Below, one piece after another: positions 54,631 through 64,000 of a stretch of DNA of 64,000 nt. The position numbers and the translations under genes are program-made. The stretch is from Anodontia alba (lineage: Eukaryota > Mollusca > Bivalvia > Lucinida > Lucinidae), in the NCBI GenBank assembly GCA_964016985.1, contig OZ024827.1:24510933-24574932 (forward strand), in the 5' to 3' direction. The notes under the pieces are model-generated. The model had not been told where the DNA came from and ran no database searches. It saw only the letters and a list, made by a program, of their open reading frames with translations. Numbering within the stretch: position 1 is the stretch's first letter; every line of letters begins with the position of its first letter.

Positions 54631-57600
54631 ATGATTGCAATTGAGATTTACCGGATACGGATTGGACTGAATTATAGCCGTCAAGCAAAAATTAAAGGTA
54701 TTAAGCATCTCAATTATTTTGAACTGTTGATAATCATGTCATTACTCTTGATAGCAGGAGTAGAACGTAATCCTGGTCCTGCGTCTGAGTCTTCTGTAAG
54801 TTCTAACCCCAGTCATACAAATAAGGAACAATTGATCGTAGACAAATTTTCAATAGTGCATTATAATGTTCAGAGTTTAGGGAACAAAATAGATTTTATT
54901 GAATCAGAACTTTGCCGTTTCGACGTCATTTGTATAAGTGAAACGTGGCTAGACGACCGAACGTCAGACGAAGATATACGTATTGACAACTTCAAATTAT
55001 TTCGGCGTGATAGACCAGGTGATCACCATGGTGGTATTTGCGTCTATATTCGTAGTAATATATTTTCTAAACGAAGGGATGATCTGGAGTTGCCGAATAT
55101 TGAGTGCATTTGGGTGGAAGTTTCACTTAGCAATAAAAAACATTTGATAGGTACGTTTTACAGACCTCCAAATTCACCGAATGCAATTCTGTGATCTATT
55201 GAAGACTCGGTCAGTCTGGCTTTAGACACTAACATACAAAATATTTTACTAACAGGTGATTTCAACTTTGATACTTTGAAGGAAACTTCATACAGAAAAA
55301 TACATGATTTGTGTCGACAATTTAACCTTGAGCAATTGATCAACGAACCAACACACTTCACTGAAAACTCTTCATCTACAATCGACTTGATTCTTACTTC
55401 TAATAAAAATAATATTATACTTAGTGGTGTTGGAGAACCTTTCCTTGAACAAAACGTAAGATACCATTGTCCTATTTATTGTGTTTTAAATTTCATTAAA
55501 CCAGTAAGTCCTTGTTTTAAACGAAAAATCTATTTATTTGACATGGGTGATTATCAAACTTTTTCAAACGACCTCATGGACACGGACTGGAACTCACTGA
55601 AAAGTGATGATATTGATACATACGCGGAGAATATAACAGACCGGATTACCTTTCTAACCAATAAACATATCCCGAACAAAATGATTACAGTTCGTAAAAC
55701 TGATCCACCTTGGCTAACAAATAATATTAAGAAACTTCTACGGAAGAAAAAAAGGCTGTACGACAAATATAAAAAATCTAACAACCCTAGTCATTGGGAT
55801 ATTTATAAACGCTTTAGAAATCATGTCACTAGTGAACTACGCAAGTCAAAACAGAATCAAATTGACAAATTATCAGAAAGGTTAGTTAATTCAGAAACTG
55901 GACAGAAGGATTGGTGGAAAACTTTAAAAGGTTTTATAAAGCCTGATTTGACAAATTCAATACCACCCTTGAGTAAGGATGATAAAATTTATTCAGATGA
56001 TAATGATAAAGCCAGTATTTTCAATGATTTTTTTAGAGACCAGACGCTTTTAGACGATAGTCAAGCAACTCTTCCACAAAAGAAACCTTTACCCGCCCAC
56101 AAGCTAGACTCTATTATTACCACACCCCAGGAAGTTGAATCAACTCTAAAATCACTTCCGCTTGGAAAAGCATCTGGTCCTGACTTGATAAATAACCGAC
56201 TTCTCAAAGAACTTGCACAGCCTCTCTCTCTTCCTCTCAGTAATTTGTTTAACTTTTCATTAAATCATGGACTAGTACCAAAAATTTGGAAACAAGCGAA
56301 CGTCTCACCCATACACAAGAAAAATGACCCATCCGATGTCTCCAATTATAGACCTATCTCCCTCCTAAGTACAGTGGGCAAAGTTCTTGAAAAAATTGTT
56401 CATAAACATTTATTCAACTTCCTTAACGCGCATCATGTCATTACAACTCTACAATCAGGTTTTGTCCCTGGGGATTCTACAGCTAACCAATTGGTCGACA
56501 TATATAATACTTTTTGTAAGGCTCTTGATGAGGGTAAAGAAATCCGTGCCATATTCTGTGATATAAGCAAAGCATTTGACAGAGTATGGCATAAAGGATT
56601 GCTTTACAAACTCGAAACAGCAGGTATATCTGGGTCTCTTTTATCTTGGTTTACTGATTATCTCAATGACAGACTCCAAAGAGTTGTACTGCCAGGTGGT
56701 TCTTCTGCATGGACACCAATAAAAGCGGGTGTTCCTCAAGGCTCTATTCTTGGTCCTCTATTGTTCCTTTTATATATAAATGATATTGTCGAAGATATTA
56801 ATTCTTCCATAAGGCTCTTTGCAGATGATACCAGTCTGTATATCATAGTGGACGACGCTATTCAGGCAGCCGAAACACTTAACTCAGACCTAGAAAAAAT
56901 TAGTCGTTGGGCCCAACAATGGTTAGTAACATTTAATCCTGCAAAGTCAGAATCTATACTATTTTCAAGAAAACTTAACAAACCGTACCACCCTCCAGTT
57001 TCGATGGATGAAACTCAAATTAATGAAGTTACGTCACATAAGCATTTAGGTGTTATTTTTTCAAACGACTGCAGTTGGCACAATCATATTGAACATATTA
57101 AGACAAAGGCATGGAATCAAATAAATGTTATGCGTAAATTGAAGTTCAAATTAGATAGGAGATCTCTCCAGACTATATACTTTTCTTTTATTCGTCCTTT
57201 GTTAGAATACGCTGATGTTGTATGGAATAATTGTGCACAATACGAATCGAATGAACTAGAAAAAATCCAGAATGAAGCCGCACGTATTGTCACAGGGGCA
57301 ACAAAATTAGTCTCAATAAATTCACTTTTGTTGGAAACAGGCTGGGAAACTTTGTTTTCAAGGAGGAATAAACACAAACTGACTTTTTTCTACAAAATGC
57401 AAAATGATCTTTCTCCGGATTACCTCTGCTCACTTGTACCTCCTACCGTAGGAAGTACATCATCTTACCCTTTGCGTAATGCCAATGATCTTCAAATCAT
57501 ATATGCAAATTCACAACTTTATTACAACTCTTTTTTGCCGTCTGCTGTTCGCGAATGGAATGAACTCCCGGAACAAACACGTAATTCATCTAGTCTCAAC

Positions 57601-57972
57601 ATATTTAAAACCAGGATAAACAGCAATATTAACCTACCACCTTCTTACTATTTCACAGGCAAAAGAATTGGTCAGATTTATCACGCCAGACTTAGAACTA
57701 AATGCAGCTCTCTTCGCCAACACTTGTTTTCTAAAAATCTTATAGACAGCCCAAGATGCGCATGCGGTTCTGTGGAAGACAATCACCATTTCTTGTTAGT
57801 ATGTGATCAGTATACAGACCTTAGGCGGGAATTATTGACTACCGTGTCGGAAAAATGCAACCCTACTCTAGATGTATTGTTGTATGGAGATCTTTCTCTA
57901 TCATTAGAAGAAAATAAAGCTATTTTCTTAGCGGTACATGATTTCATACTGAAGTCGAAACGTTTTCAATAA
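54631..57972 (+). pseudogene. LINE ORF: APE endonuclease + reverse transcriptase, one stop
   Basis: 1113 codons read in one frame with a single TGA at codon 188 (55192-55194). Residues 38-50 give LLLIAGVERNPGP, a 2A-like motif lacking its usual Asp. The endonuclease (about 73-290) has N79, the SETW glutamate E104, TGDFN at 208-212 and D252; where SDH is usual it reads RYH (H279). The RT spans about 460-740: D644 in DISKAFD, VPQGSILGPLLF from about 701, and the FADD pair D732/D733. The C-terminus has CACGSVEDNHHFLLVC (1043-1058), a probable CCHC zinc site. Only the stop separates this from an intact ORF, so the copy looks young. The start is the first Met; initiation upstream cannot be excluded. 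Confidence 0.9.
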
Positions 57973-58432
57973 ACGAATATTAATCTATAAGGTTCCTTGC
58001 TACTTTCAAATAAATATCCCAAATCAAACAAATCAATACATTTATATTTGATATTGACGGCTAGCTAGATTAATTTGTCGCGATCGGACCTAGTATTTAT
58101 ATAGTACATTGTATATCTTCCTCCACCTCTTCCACCGTGGAGACAATAATATATCATAGTTTCATATCTATTTCTTGACATTTTGTTGAAATAGTTTACA
58201 TTCATTACTTTTCATATAACTTATTGATACCACATACTTTTTTGTTGACGTTTGTCAGATCGTCTCAAATCACAAATTAGTTGTACTGATATGTACTATG
58301 GTCTGGGATACAGATTTAAAAAAGTCAAACGACTTTCTTCTGGATCCCATTTGTATGTATTGATGTTTTGTCATGTCACGTTGTAAACGGTAATGTTATA
58401 TGTATACAAATAAAATAAAAGTTAAACTAAAA
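57973..58432 (+). other. LINE 3' untranslated region
   Basis: Non-coding AT-rich sequence between the ORF stop and an A-rich AATAAAATAAAAG end. Such short A-rich or simple-repeat tails are typical of CR1/Jockey-like elements, which often lack long poly-A. Confidence 0.6.
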
Positions 58433-58439
58433 GGGCACA

Positions 58440-58580
58440 ATCATCAAGAAAAGCTTAATGGAGGCATCTAAAGATGAAGAGGTTGGGAACAAACAACAAA
58501 ACATAACGGCAAGCATATGGTGACCGTTGTACACACAGAGTAACGTCTTGGAGCTGTCGACAGAAACAAAACTGAAGGGC
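58440..58580 (+). mobile_element. Family E repeat fragment
   Basis: GAGGCATCTAAAGATGAAGA, GGGAACAAACAACAAAACAT and CGTCTTGGAGCTGTCGACAG match family E. The LINE 3' end directly precedes it, so the LINE probably inserted into or beside a family E copy. Confidence 0.5.
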
Positions 58581-58584
58581 TTAA

Positions 58585-58790
58585 ATATGTCACTGCCATA
58601 GGCGATAATAATAGGCTTTTGCAAACAGCGTAGATCCAGATGAGACGGCTCACAATGAGCCGTCTCATCGGGATCTACGCTGTTTGACATTCAGTCTTTC
58701 AACTTTACATATAAGTTCTTTCCAACTGATAGTTTGTTAAAAAAAACATAGCAGGCGATAAATGTAGTCTGAAATTTGTCACCGAAAGAA
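58585..58790 (-). mobile_element. TTAA MITE, subfamily B2 (reversed)
   Basis: TTAA at 58581-58584 and 58791-58794. GGCGATAATAATAGGCTTTT, the complete H hairpin GCAAACAGCGTAGATCCAGA, then ATAGTTTGTT and CACCGAAAGAA. Inverse of 60860-61084. Confidence 0.8.
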
Positions 58791-58850
58791 TTAAACTAGT
58801 TTCACTCACATGAAACATCGCCCCGAATTCCAGTGCACCTTCAAATTACA

Positions 58851-59141
58851 ATTATTGCATAAAAAGCAGTGTCGGACGTTATTAACAGCCGCGCATTAAC
58901 CGATGAAAAGCCATGTATTAACAAGGCAATTCACGCGCCGTTAATGCACAGCTACGCAACTTTCAATATGATCGTACCTGGGCCACAGATTTGCTGCCTT
59001 TTCGAGATTTGTACTGCCCGGCCCTAGAATGAGCATAGTCCGTGGAAACTGCGTTCGCAAGACATCGGTGAAAACGCGAAACAAAATAGTGCAAGAAATA
59101 ACGCGAAATGTAGCAATTGTTTTCACTTTTTATGCAATAAT
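58851..59141. mobile_element. TIR element, 291 bp
   Basis: ATTATTGCATAAAAAG at the left and CTTTTTATGCAATAAT at the right are perfect inverse copies (16 bp, weaker further in). CATTAACCGATG/GTTAATGC motifs lie inside. No coding frame. Confidence 0.65.
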
Positions 59142-59163
59142 AGCGATCGAACATAGTTTTTCA

Positions 59164-59264
59164 ATGCATTAACATTCGCCAGGTCCCTAGGGAGGTGTTG
59201 AAAACCGCGGCCTCCGGCCTCGGTTTTCAACACCTCCCTCGGGACCAGGCGAATGTTAATGCAT
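59164..59264. repeat. 101-bp palindrome
   Basis: ATGCATTAACATTCGCCAGG and GAGGTGTTGAAAACCG are mirrored with two mismatches. The centre CGGCCTCCGGCCTCGG is GC-rich. It lies 23 bp from the 291-bp TIR element. Confidence 0.9.
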
Positions 59265-59549
59265 GGACAACCATGTTTGATCCCTATATTCGAATCGGGT
59301 ATGATCGTATACTTCATTAATGAAACAACACGGTAAAAAGGACTCGATGGCGATCTGATGCCCGAGCACAGGAAGTATTCTGAAAATGGTCACCTGCATC
59401 ATACGTATGGTGAAATAGTACACTAGTTGGAAGACTATATTTACGGAAATATTCATTAATTAGAAATACATTTACTTCAGAAACATAGGAGTACGAAAGG
59501 CGATGTTGCCATTTGTACAAAGCCAAATAACGATATGGTCAAGACAAAA

Positions 59550-59760
59550 TGAGCCTTCAAACATGCTAAAACTGCGCATTCAGATCATCCTATCGCAAAT
59601 TATCATCTGTGGCTTTGCTCTCCATTCTTACAGTCTGTAGTATCTAATGATTCTGTTAGCGGGCAAGGGGAAGGCCCTGATCAGACTGCGCGGATGCGCA
59701 GGCTGGTCTGAGCCTTCGCTGTCCGAATATGCCCGAAGACACGTTTCCGCATGGCTCGGT
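59550..59760. mobile_element. Composite H-hairpin element
   Basis: GAGCCTTCAAACATGC, ATTCTGTTAGCGGGCAAGGG, hairpin GATCAGACTGCGCGGATGCG and ATGCCCGAAGACACGTTTCC parallel 22935-23140. Confidence 0.7.
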
Positions 59761-60029
59761 TCGTGCGCTTTTGCAGTCAAGGAAACATACTGCAGCTGAA
59801 CTTTGTATTACCTTTGCCGGGGGCTTCTCAATTGCCACTGTATTTTACCTGAATATAGTGTGACCATACAGAAATGAGACACAGTATGAGAAAACGTACG
59901 TTATGACCTTATGACATTTGTATTCAACAATACCTCAAATTATCATGCGAATCCGCACAGTCTGATCTGAATCTTCTTTGAGCATTCTGTTTACAGAAAA
60001 GGATATGTTGTTTCATCAGGTATGATCCG

Positions 60030-60310
60030 CATCACGAAAACATGCCTATATAACGTTGACCCCCTTAAACCCCACTTTTATATAGTAAAACTGGGGTTTA
60101 CAGGGGTATACATTATTTTTCTTATTTCTGCTCGAAAACATAGATTGTGGGTACTCGTTAGAACCGCCTCGCCGAGGCGGTTCTAACGAGTACCAACAAT
60201 CTATGTTTTGAGCAGAAACATGAGAAATATCAGAGTTTTTTTTATCTGAAAATTTTCAGTTTTTTGGGGTGAATTTTTCAATATATTTGAATAGGCGTGT
60301 TTTCGTAATG
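60030..60310 (+). mobile_element. Family A MITE, complete
   Basis: Ends CATCACGAAAAC and GTTTTCGTAATG. The centre GAACCGCCTCGCCGAGGCGG is a perfect palindrome; one of the best copies for a consensus. Confidence 0.94.
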
Positions 60311-60334
60311 GACTGCACGGAATTACCATATCTT

Positions 60335-60520
60335 AAGGGGCATAGATACCCTTAATTAATAGTTTTTCCGGAATTCTTGAAAGGGAGACATTTTTAGTGA
60401 CTTTCTATTTGCTTTACTGCATATCAAGCCTCTTTTAAAAAGGGATCTTCTCTAATAGGAAATAACTTAATCCCAAGGGGAACGATGTCTTTCCTTTAAG
60501 GATAGACCCATTTTAACTAA
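60335..60520 (+). mobile_element. Family D element (diverged)
   Basis: AAGGGGCATAGATACCCTTA, GAAAGGGAGACATTTTTAGT, GACTTTCTATTTGCTTTACT, AGGGATCTTCTCTAATAGGA and TAAGGATAGACCC keep the family order. Confidence 0.55.
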
Positions 60521-60859
60521 TAACCCTATTTAAAATATTGGTAATGTTTAGTAGCTTGGATGTATATAGTAAATTTTTAGTCATATTGGTGTGAAATAAA
60601 GCAAACAGGAATTCATAAAAGTTGTCCCCCCACCAAACCCCCACCCCACGTCACACGTTCATAAAGTGGTTGCATGGAAACCCTACAGGTAGTTTATCCA
60701 AAGTTTTGACAAGACCGATTTCCTAGATGTATCATCAACAGTTGTATATATTTCAAACTGTCTGAGGGATGAAAAACGAAGTTGTCTACTCGTAGAATAT
60801 TGTCATATTTATTTCATGACCATTGCGCTACCCAGGTATGTCGTCTGCTTAATCTTTAG

Positions 60860-60888
60860 TTCTTTCGGTGCCATATTTTTTCGTCTGC

Positions 60889-60929
<41 letters not shown>

Positions 60930-61084
60930 AAACAAACTATCGCTTGGACAGAAGGTTATATATAAAATTGAAATTCTGAATGTCAAATATTGTAGATCCA
61001 GATGAGACAGCTCATTATGAGTCGTCTCACCTGGACCTATGATGTTTGCAAAAGCCTGTTATTATCGCCTGTGACAGTGAAAGA
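60860..61084 (+). mobile_element. TTAA MITE, subfamily B2, with (TG)n
   Basis: Ends TTCTTTCGGTGCC and GACAGTGAAAGAG. (TG)n at 60891-60927 occupies the place of the T-run in the 28.5 kb copy. AAACAAACTATCGCTTG and the H hairpin GTAGATCCAGATGAGACAGC are present. Confidence 0.75.
60891..60927. repeat. (TG)n microsatellite
   Basis: About 18 units inside a B2 element. Confidence 0.95.
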
Positions 61085-61307
61085 GTTGTGCAAGGGACCT
61101 AAATTCGGCTGTTCTACCTTGAACCTGGGAACCAGCAATATCTAGCTCCATTTATTTGTCTAAGACTTCAACAAGACAAACAAGAACAGTCTGGTTAATT
61201 TTCATGAAGATCTGTTGCCCAGTGGATTTAACTTATTTCTCTCTGATCTACTTTAAACCCCAAATAACCCAGTTTTGACACGGATTCGAGCACAGGCAAA
61301 AGGCTCA

Positions 61308-61586
61308 CATTACGAAAATACGCCTATTCAAATATATAGAAAATTTCACCTCCAAAAACTGAAAATTTTCAGATGAAAAATCTAATATTTTTTCATATTT
61401 CTGCTCAAAACATAGACTGTGGGTACCCGTTAGAACCGCCTCGGCGAGGCGGTTCTAACGAGTACCCACAATCTATGGTTTGTAGCAGAAATAAGAAAAA
61501 TAATGTATACGCCTGTAAACCCCAGTTTTACTATATAAAAGTGGTGTTTAAGGGGGTCAAAACTGTATGGGTGTGTTTTCGTGATG
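61308..61586 (-). mobile_element. Family A MITE, complete (reverse)
   Basis: Ends CATTACGAAAAT and GTTTTCGTGATG, centre GAACCGCCTCGGCGAGGCGG. Confidence 0.93.
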
Positions 61587-61589
61587 GTT

Positions 61590-62130
61590 TCAGGTGACTG
61601 AACAGTCTCATTATGCTTAGAATTTCGTCTTCAATGGATTATTCTATGCTATGAAATGTTTCTGTAAGCTGACACCAAAGGATTAATTACACTATGCGGA
61701 TGCCAATACAGGTTTTCACATGGCGCGTATAAGAAGGATTGTTGAGAATGCATTTTGTTCTTTCGTGTTGTTTCGACTTGTTCTTTTAAGAAACGGAAAT
61801 TATCCTGAAAGGAACCATTAGTGTTTCAGTAGTTGCTCTTTGATTAATATATTTTTACTGTGAAAAGTGCATTTTGATGTATTTTAAGACTAATTGCATT
61901 CCGACGTATCCACTAGTCTTAAAGTACTAATTTCATGATGCATGCTGTATTGTCATGACAACAACCGGCTCTGAAAGATAAACTTTGCTTTGTCAGGTAA
62001 AGGAATAATTAGCACTAATCGACAAAAGGACGAGCTTCCTTTAAATAAAGATACTAATAATGGCTATTTGATGAATGTATAATTGCCATGTATTTATACT
62101 TTGTATGATGTTTTGATATGCCACTTTTGT
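61590..62130. other. Interval without recognised feature
   Basis: AT-rich; no gene or repeat was recognised. Confidence 0.4.
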
Positions 62131-62134
62131 TTAA

Positions 62135-62350
62135 CCTTTAACACTCTCTGAGCTAATTCAACTGATGACAAATTGGTGATATTTTTTCCTTTTTTACAGA
62201 AAAGGATATGCGGTTTCATCAGGTATGATCATATATTTTCTGCCAACTGTCTTCACTGGAGACAATTTGCTAGAAATGTCTAATCCTGTTTTCTGGGGAA
62301 AAATATTTCAATATGTTGTCTGCTGTAAATTTTGCACAAAGTGCTATGTG
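62135..62350 (+). mobile_element. TTAA MITE, subfamily B5, left of an abutting pair
   Basis: TTAA at 62131-62134 and 62351-62354. Starts CCTTTAACACTCTCTG and ends GTGCTATGTG. Core GACAATTTGCTAGAAATGTC with CCTGTTTTCTG. Confidence 0.75.
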
Positions 62351-62354
62351 TTAA

Positions 62355-62504
62355 CCTTTAAAGCGCCAAGAAAAAATTGTAGCAGATGACATTCATTTTT
62401 ATTTTTTTTTTTTTTTATTTTTCAGAGGAAACAGGTCTTAACATTTCATGTGAATCGTCTGCCAAGCAGACGATTCACATGAAATGTCGACTTTTTTTTC
62501 TCTA

Positions 62505-62535
<31 letters not shown>

Positions 62536-62570
62536 GTCGTCTGCTGCAGTTGTGATTGGCGCTTTAAGGG
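62355..62570 (+). mobile_element. TTAA MITE, B5-related, right of an abutting pair
   Basis: Starts CCTTTAAAGCGCC right after TTAA (62351-62354) and ends GGCGCTTTAAGGG before TTAG. Hairpin CATGTGAATCGTCTGCCAAG and its mirror, then (TAA)n at 62506-62533. Confidence 0.8.
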
Positions 62571-62764
62571 TTAGAGGAATGGCCAAAGCTATAAGTGACG
62601 TTACTAAGAAAAAATCGTAATCATGACGCACACCCACCAAAAGGTACTGAAAGACGAAAATCTAAACAAACAACAACCAAGCAAACTGGCATATTTACAC
62701 AAACCGACGCAACAACAAAGTAGAAAGCAACACAGCAAACGCATTGACAGGGTCAACAGAACAA

Positions 62765-62810
62765 TTTACATCGACGTTGATGCGACGTTGCATAAACGTC
62801 ATGTTCCCGC
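62765..62810. repeat. Single GACGTT repeat unit
   Basis: ATCGACGTTGATGCGACGTT followed by GCATAAACGTCATG matches one unit of the 37.4-37.6 kb cluster. Confidence 0.65.
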
Positions 62811-63251
62811 TGTGAATGTGTGCTCTGTTCGCGTACGAGTCGTGTACACCATCAGAGAAACATCATGATAAAGCACGTATCATCATAAACACCAAAAAGT
62901 GAAATAAAGTGGAGAGCGCTATGTCGATTTGCCACAAGAGCAAAAGAGATCCTCAAGTTGGAGCACGATGGGTCAACTATAGTCAACCAACGAAAGTCAA
63001 GATTCAAGCTTCTAATGAAAATGATAAAGAATTTGTACAAACATTTTTACCTAAAACTGAGAAAATTTGCAATTTGAAATAAAATGTTTTGTGGAGATAC
63101 ACTTCAAGTCAGGGCAGGGCAGGGTACATTGCAAACATACAAATCTGGTTGTGGTAGTACTCTGGCTATTATAGAGATAGAGATGTATTTGTAGTGAGGG
63201 GGTGACCATCAACGGCGATTCCACTGCCTAACTGTAGCAATGAGAATTAAT

Positions 63252-63531
63252 CATCACGAAAACACGCCTATATAATTTTGACCCCTTTGAACCCCATTTT
63301 TATATAGTAAAACTGGGGTTTACAGGGTTATACATTATTTTCATATTTCTGTTCGAAAACAAAGATTGTAGGTACTCATTAGAACCGCCTCGCCGAGTCG
63401 GTTCTAACGTGTACCCACAATCTATGTTCTGAGCAGAAATATAAAAAAAATTTCAGAGTTTTTTATCTGAAAATTTTCAGTTTTTGGAGGTGAAATTTTC
63501 TATATATTTGAATGGGCGTGTTTTCGTAATG
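63252..63531 (+). mobile_element. Family A MITE, complete
   Basis: Ends CATCACGAAAAC and GTTTTCGTAATG, centre GAACCGCCTCGCCGAGTCGG. Confidence 0.93.
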
Positions 63532-63557
63532 TGTTGACGCTTATATTGTTAGCAACT

Positions 63558-63800
63558 ATATAAGTGAAGATATCTAGGACATGCAACAATTGCATCAATT
63601 ACAAAGCACAGCTCTTTCGAGGCACCAAAAGAAGGAGAGATGAGGAGCAAGTAAGGACACCTCAAACCACAGACGCATAAACAAAGAAGAACTGCAAAAG
63701 AGGAACCACAATGGAATGGTCAGCAGACAAACTACTTGGAGCTGGGATGGAGGAGCTAAAACCAGTTTTACTCGTCAAGACCTCACCCTCAATTTTGATG
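63558..63800 (+). mobile_element. Family E repeat, longest copy
   Basis: ATAAGTGAAGATATCTAGGA, CAAAGCACAGCTCTTTCGAG, CAAAAGAAGGAGAGATGAGG, AACAAAGAAGAACTGCAAAA, AATGGTCAGCAGACAAACTA and AAGACCTCACCCTCAA give the fullest family E order in the window. Confidence 0.7.
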
Positions 63801-63828
63801 CAGTTCCAAATTTCCAAATTACAAATAT

Positions 63829-63860
63829 ACAGTGAACCATCGTTACAACGACAGCATTTG
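63829..63860. repeat. Possible transposon terminus
   Basis: AGTGAACCATCGTTACAACG and ACAGCA are the inverse of the motif at 39898-39922. The partner end is not in the window. Confidence 0.4.
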
Positions 63861-64000
63861 TTCCCAAAGATGTTGCTATTATTATGACTTTGCTGTTGTA
63901 AAGAATCCTTAATGAACAGAATGATATATACGAGGGATGTTCGAAATGAATTGCTTATTTCTATCTGGAGACTTCAAATTTCAAGTTAGCCCAAAAGTAC

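Larger units (their letters stand above)
54552..58432 (+). mobile_element. Non-LTR (LINE) retrotransposon, nearly complete
   Basis: One element with a short 5' leader, a single long ORF (54631-57972, one in-frame TGA) and an about 460-bp 3' region ending in an A-rich AATAAAATAAAAG stretch at 58408-58421. Domain order endonuclease-RT places it in the APE-type Jockey/CR1-like group; the exact clade needs a tree. The 5' boundary is uncertain, because a family A element ends at 54551. No target duplication was identified. Confidence 0.85.

Noticed and set aside
55192..55194. Selenocysteine recoding of the LINE TGA
   Set aside because: No Cys or selenoprotein context is evident at this endonuclease position and no SECIS-like structure was looked for computationally; a point mutation is simpler.

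Overview
This window reads as intergenic or intronic DNA from an AT-rich animal genome packed with repeats. I infer a marine invertebrate, most likely a bivalve mollusc, from the mix of retroelement families, tRNA-derived SINEs and abundant palindromic MITEs; the species is not determined. I found no convincing exon of a host protein gene, no rRNA and no CRISPR array. The only supportable coding sequence belongs to retroelements: a nearly complete non-LTR retrotransposon at 54.6-58.4 kb with one in-frame stop, a frameshifted reverse-transcriptase (RT) relic at 45.9-47.1 kb, and two older LINE relics at about 25.1-25.9 kb (+) and 40.5-42.6 kb (-).

The dominant component is one non-autonomous family, called family A here: about 280 bp, ends CATYACGAAAAC, and a central near-perfect palindrome with arms of roughly 40 bp. 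I count 29 full, partial or stub copies on both strands, about a tenth of the window. A second group, family B, consists of MITEs with TTAA at their edges and piggyBac-like ends. It has several terminal subtypes (B1-B5) that share internal hairpin modules. Further repeats are: ACCCAG-ended hairpins (C); a TTGGTAGAT family (D); a family marked by GAAGGAGAGATG (E); a roughly 650 bp family with GGATAATCAATC (F); GCGCACGAC-ended elements (G); many short hairpins built round TGATCAG (H); an AGACTGG-ended palindrome family (J); an element repeated at 10.4 and 47.2 kb (K); two pogo/Tigger-like elements with TA duplications; a V-like tRNA-derived SINE family with two complete copies; and a tandem array of another tRNA-like unit at 5.6-6.4 kb.

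Layout: 0-5 kb, B, C, D and H repeats; 5.6-6.4 kb, tRNA-like tandem array; 6.9-22.3 kb, dense family A with D, F, H and microsatellites; 22.3-25 kb, F copy and palindromes; 25-27 kb, LINE relic and quieter sequence; 28-31.5 kb, family A pairs, nested palindromes and a B1 element inserted in a D element; 33-37.6 kb, two complete SINEs and a GACGTT repeat; 38-39.5 kb, large palindrome and TIR elements; 40.2-42.6 kb, broken LINE cut by three family A copies and a tandem duplication; 45.4-48 kb, pogo-like MITE and RT relic; 54.6-58.4 kb, main LINE; 58.5-63.5 kb, more palindromes and two B5 elements sharing one TTAA. The retroelements supply RTs but the DNA-type MITEs have no transposase here, so they must have been mobilised from elsewhere.
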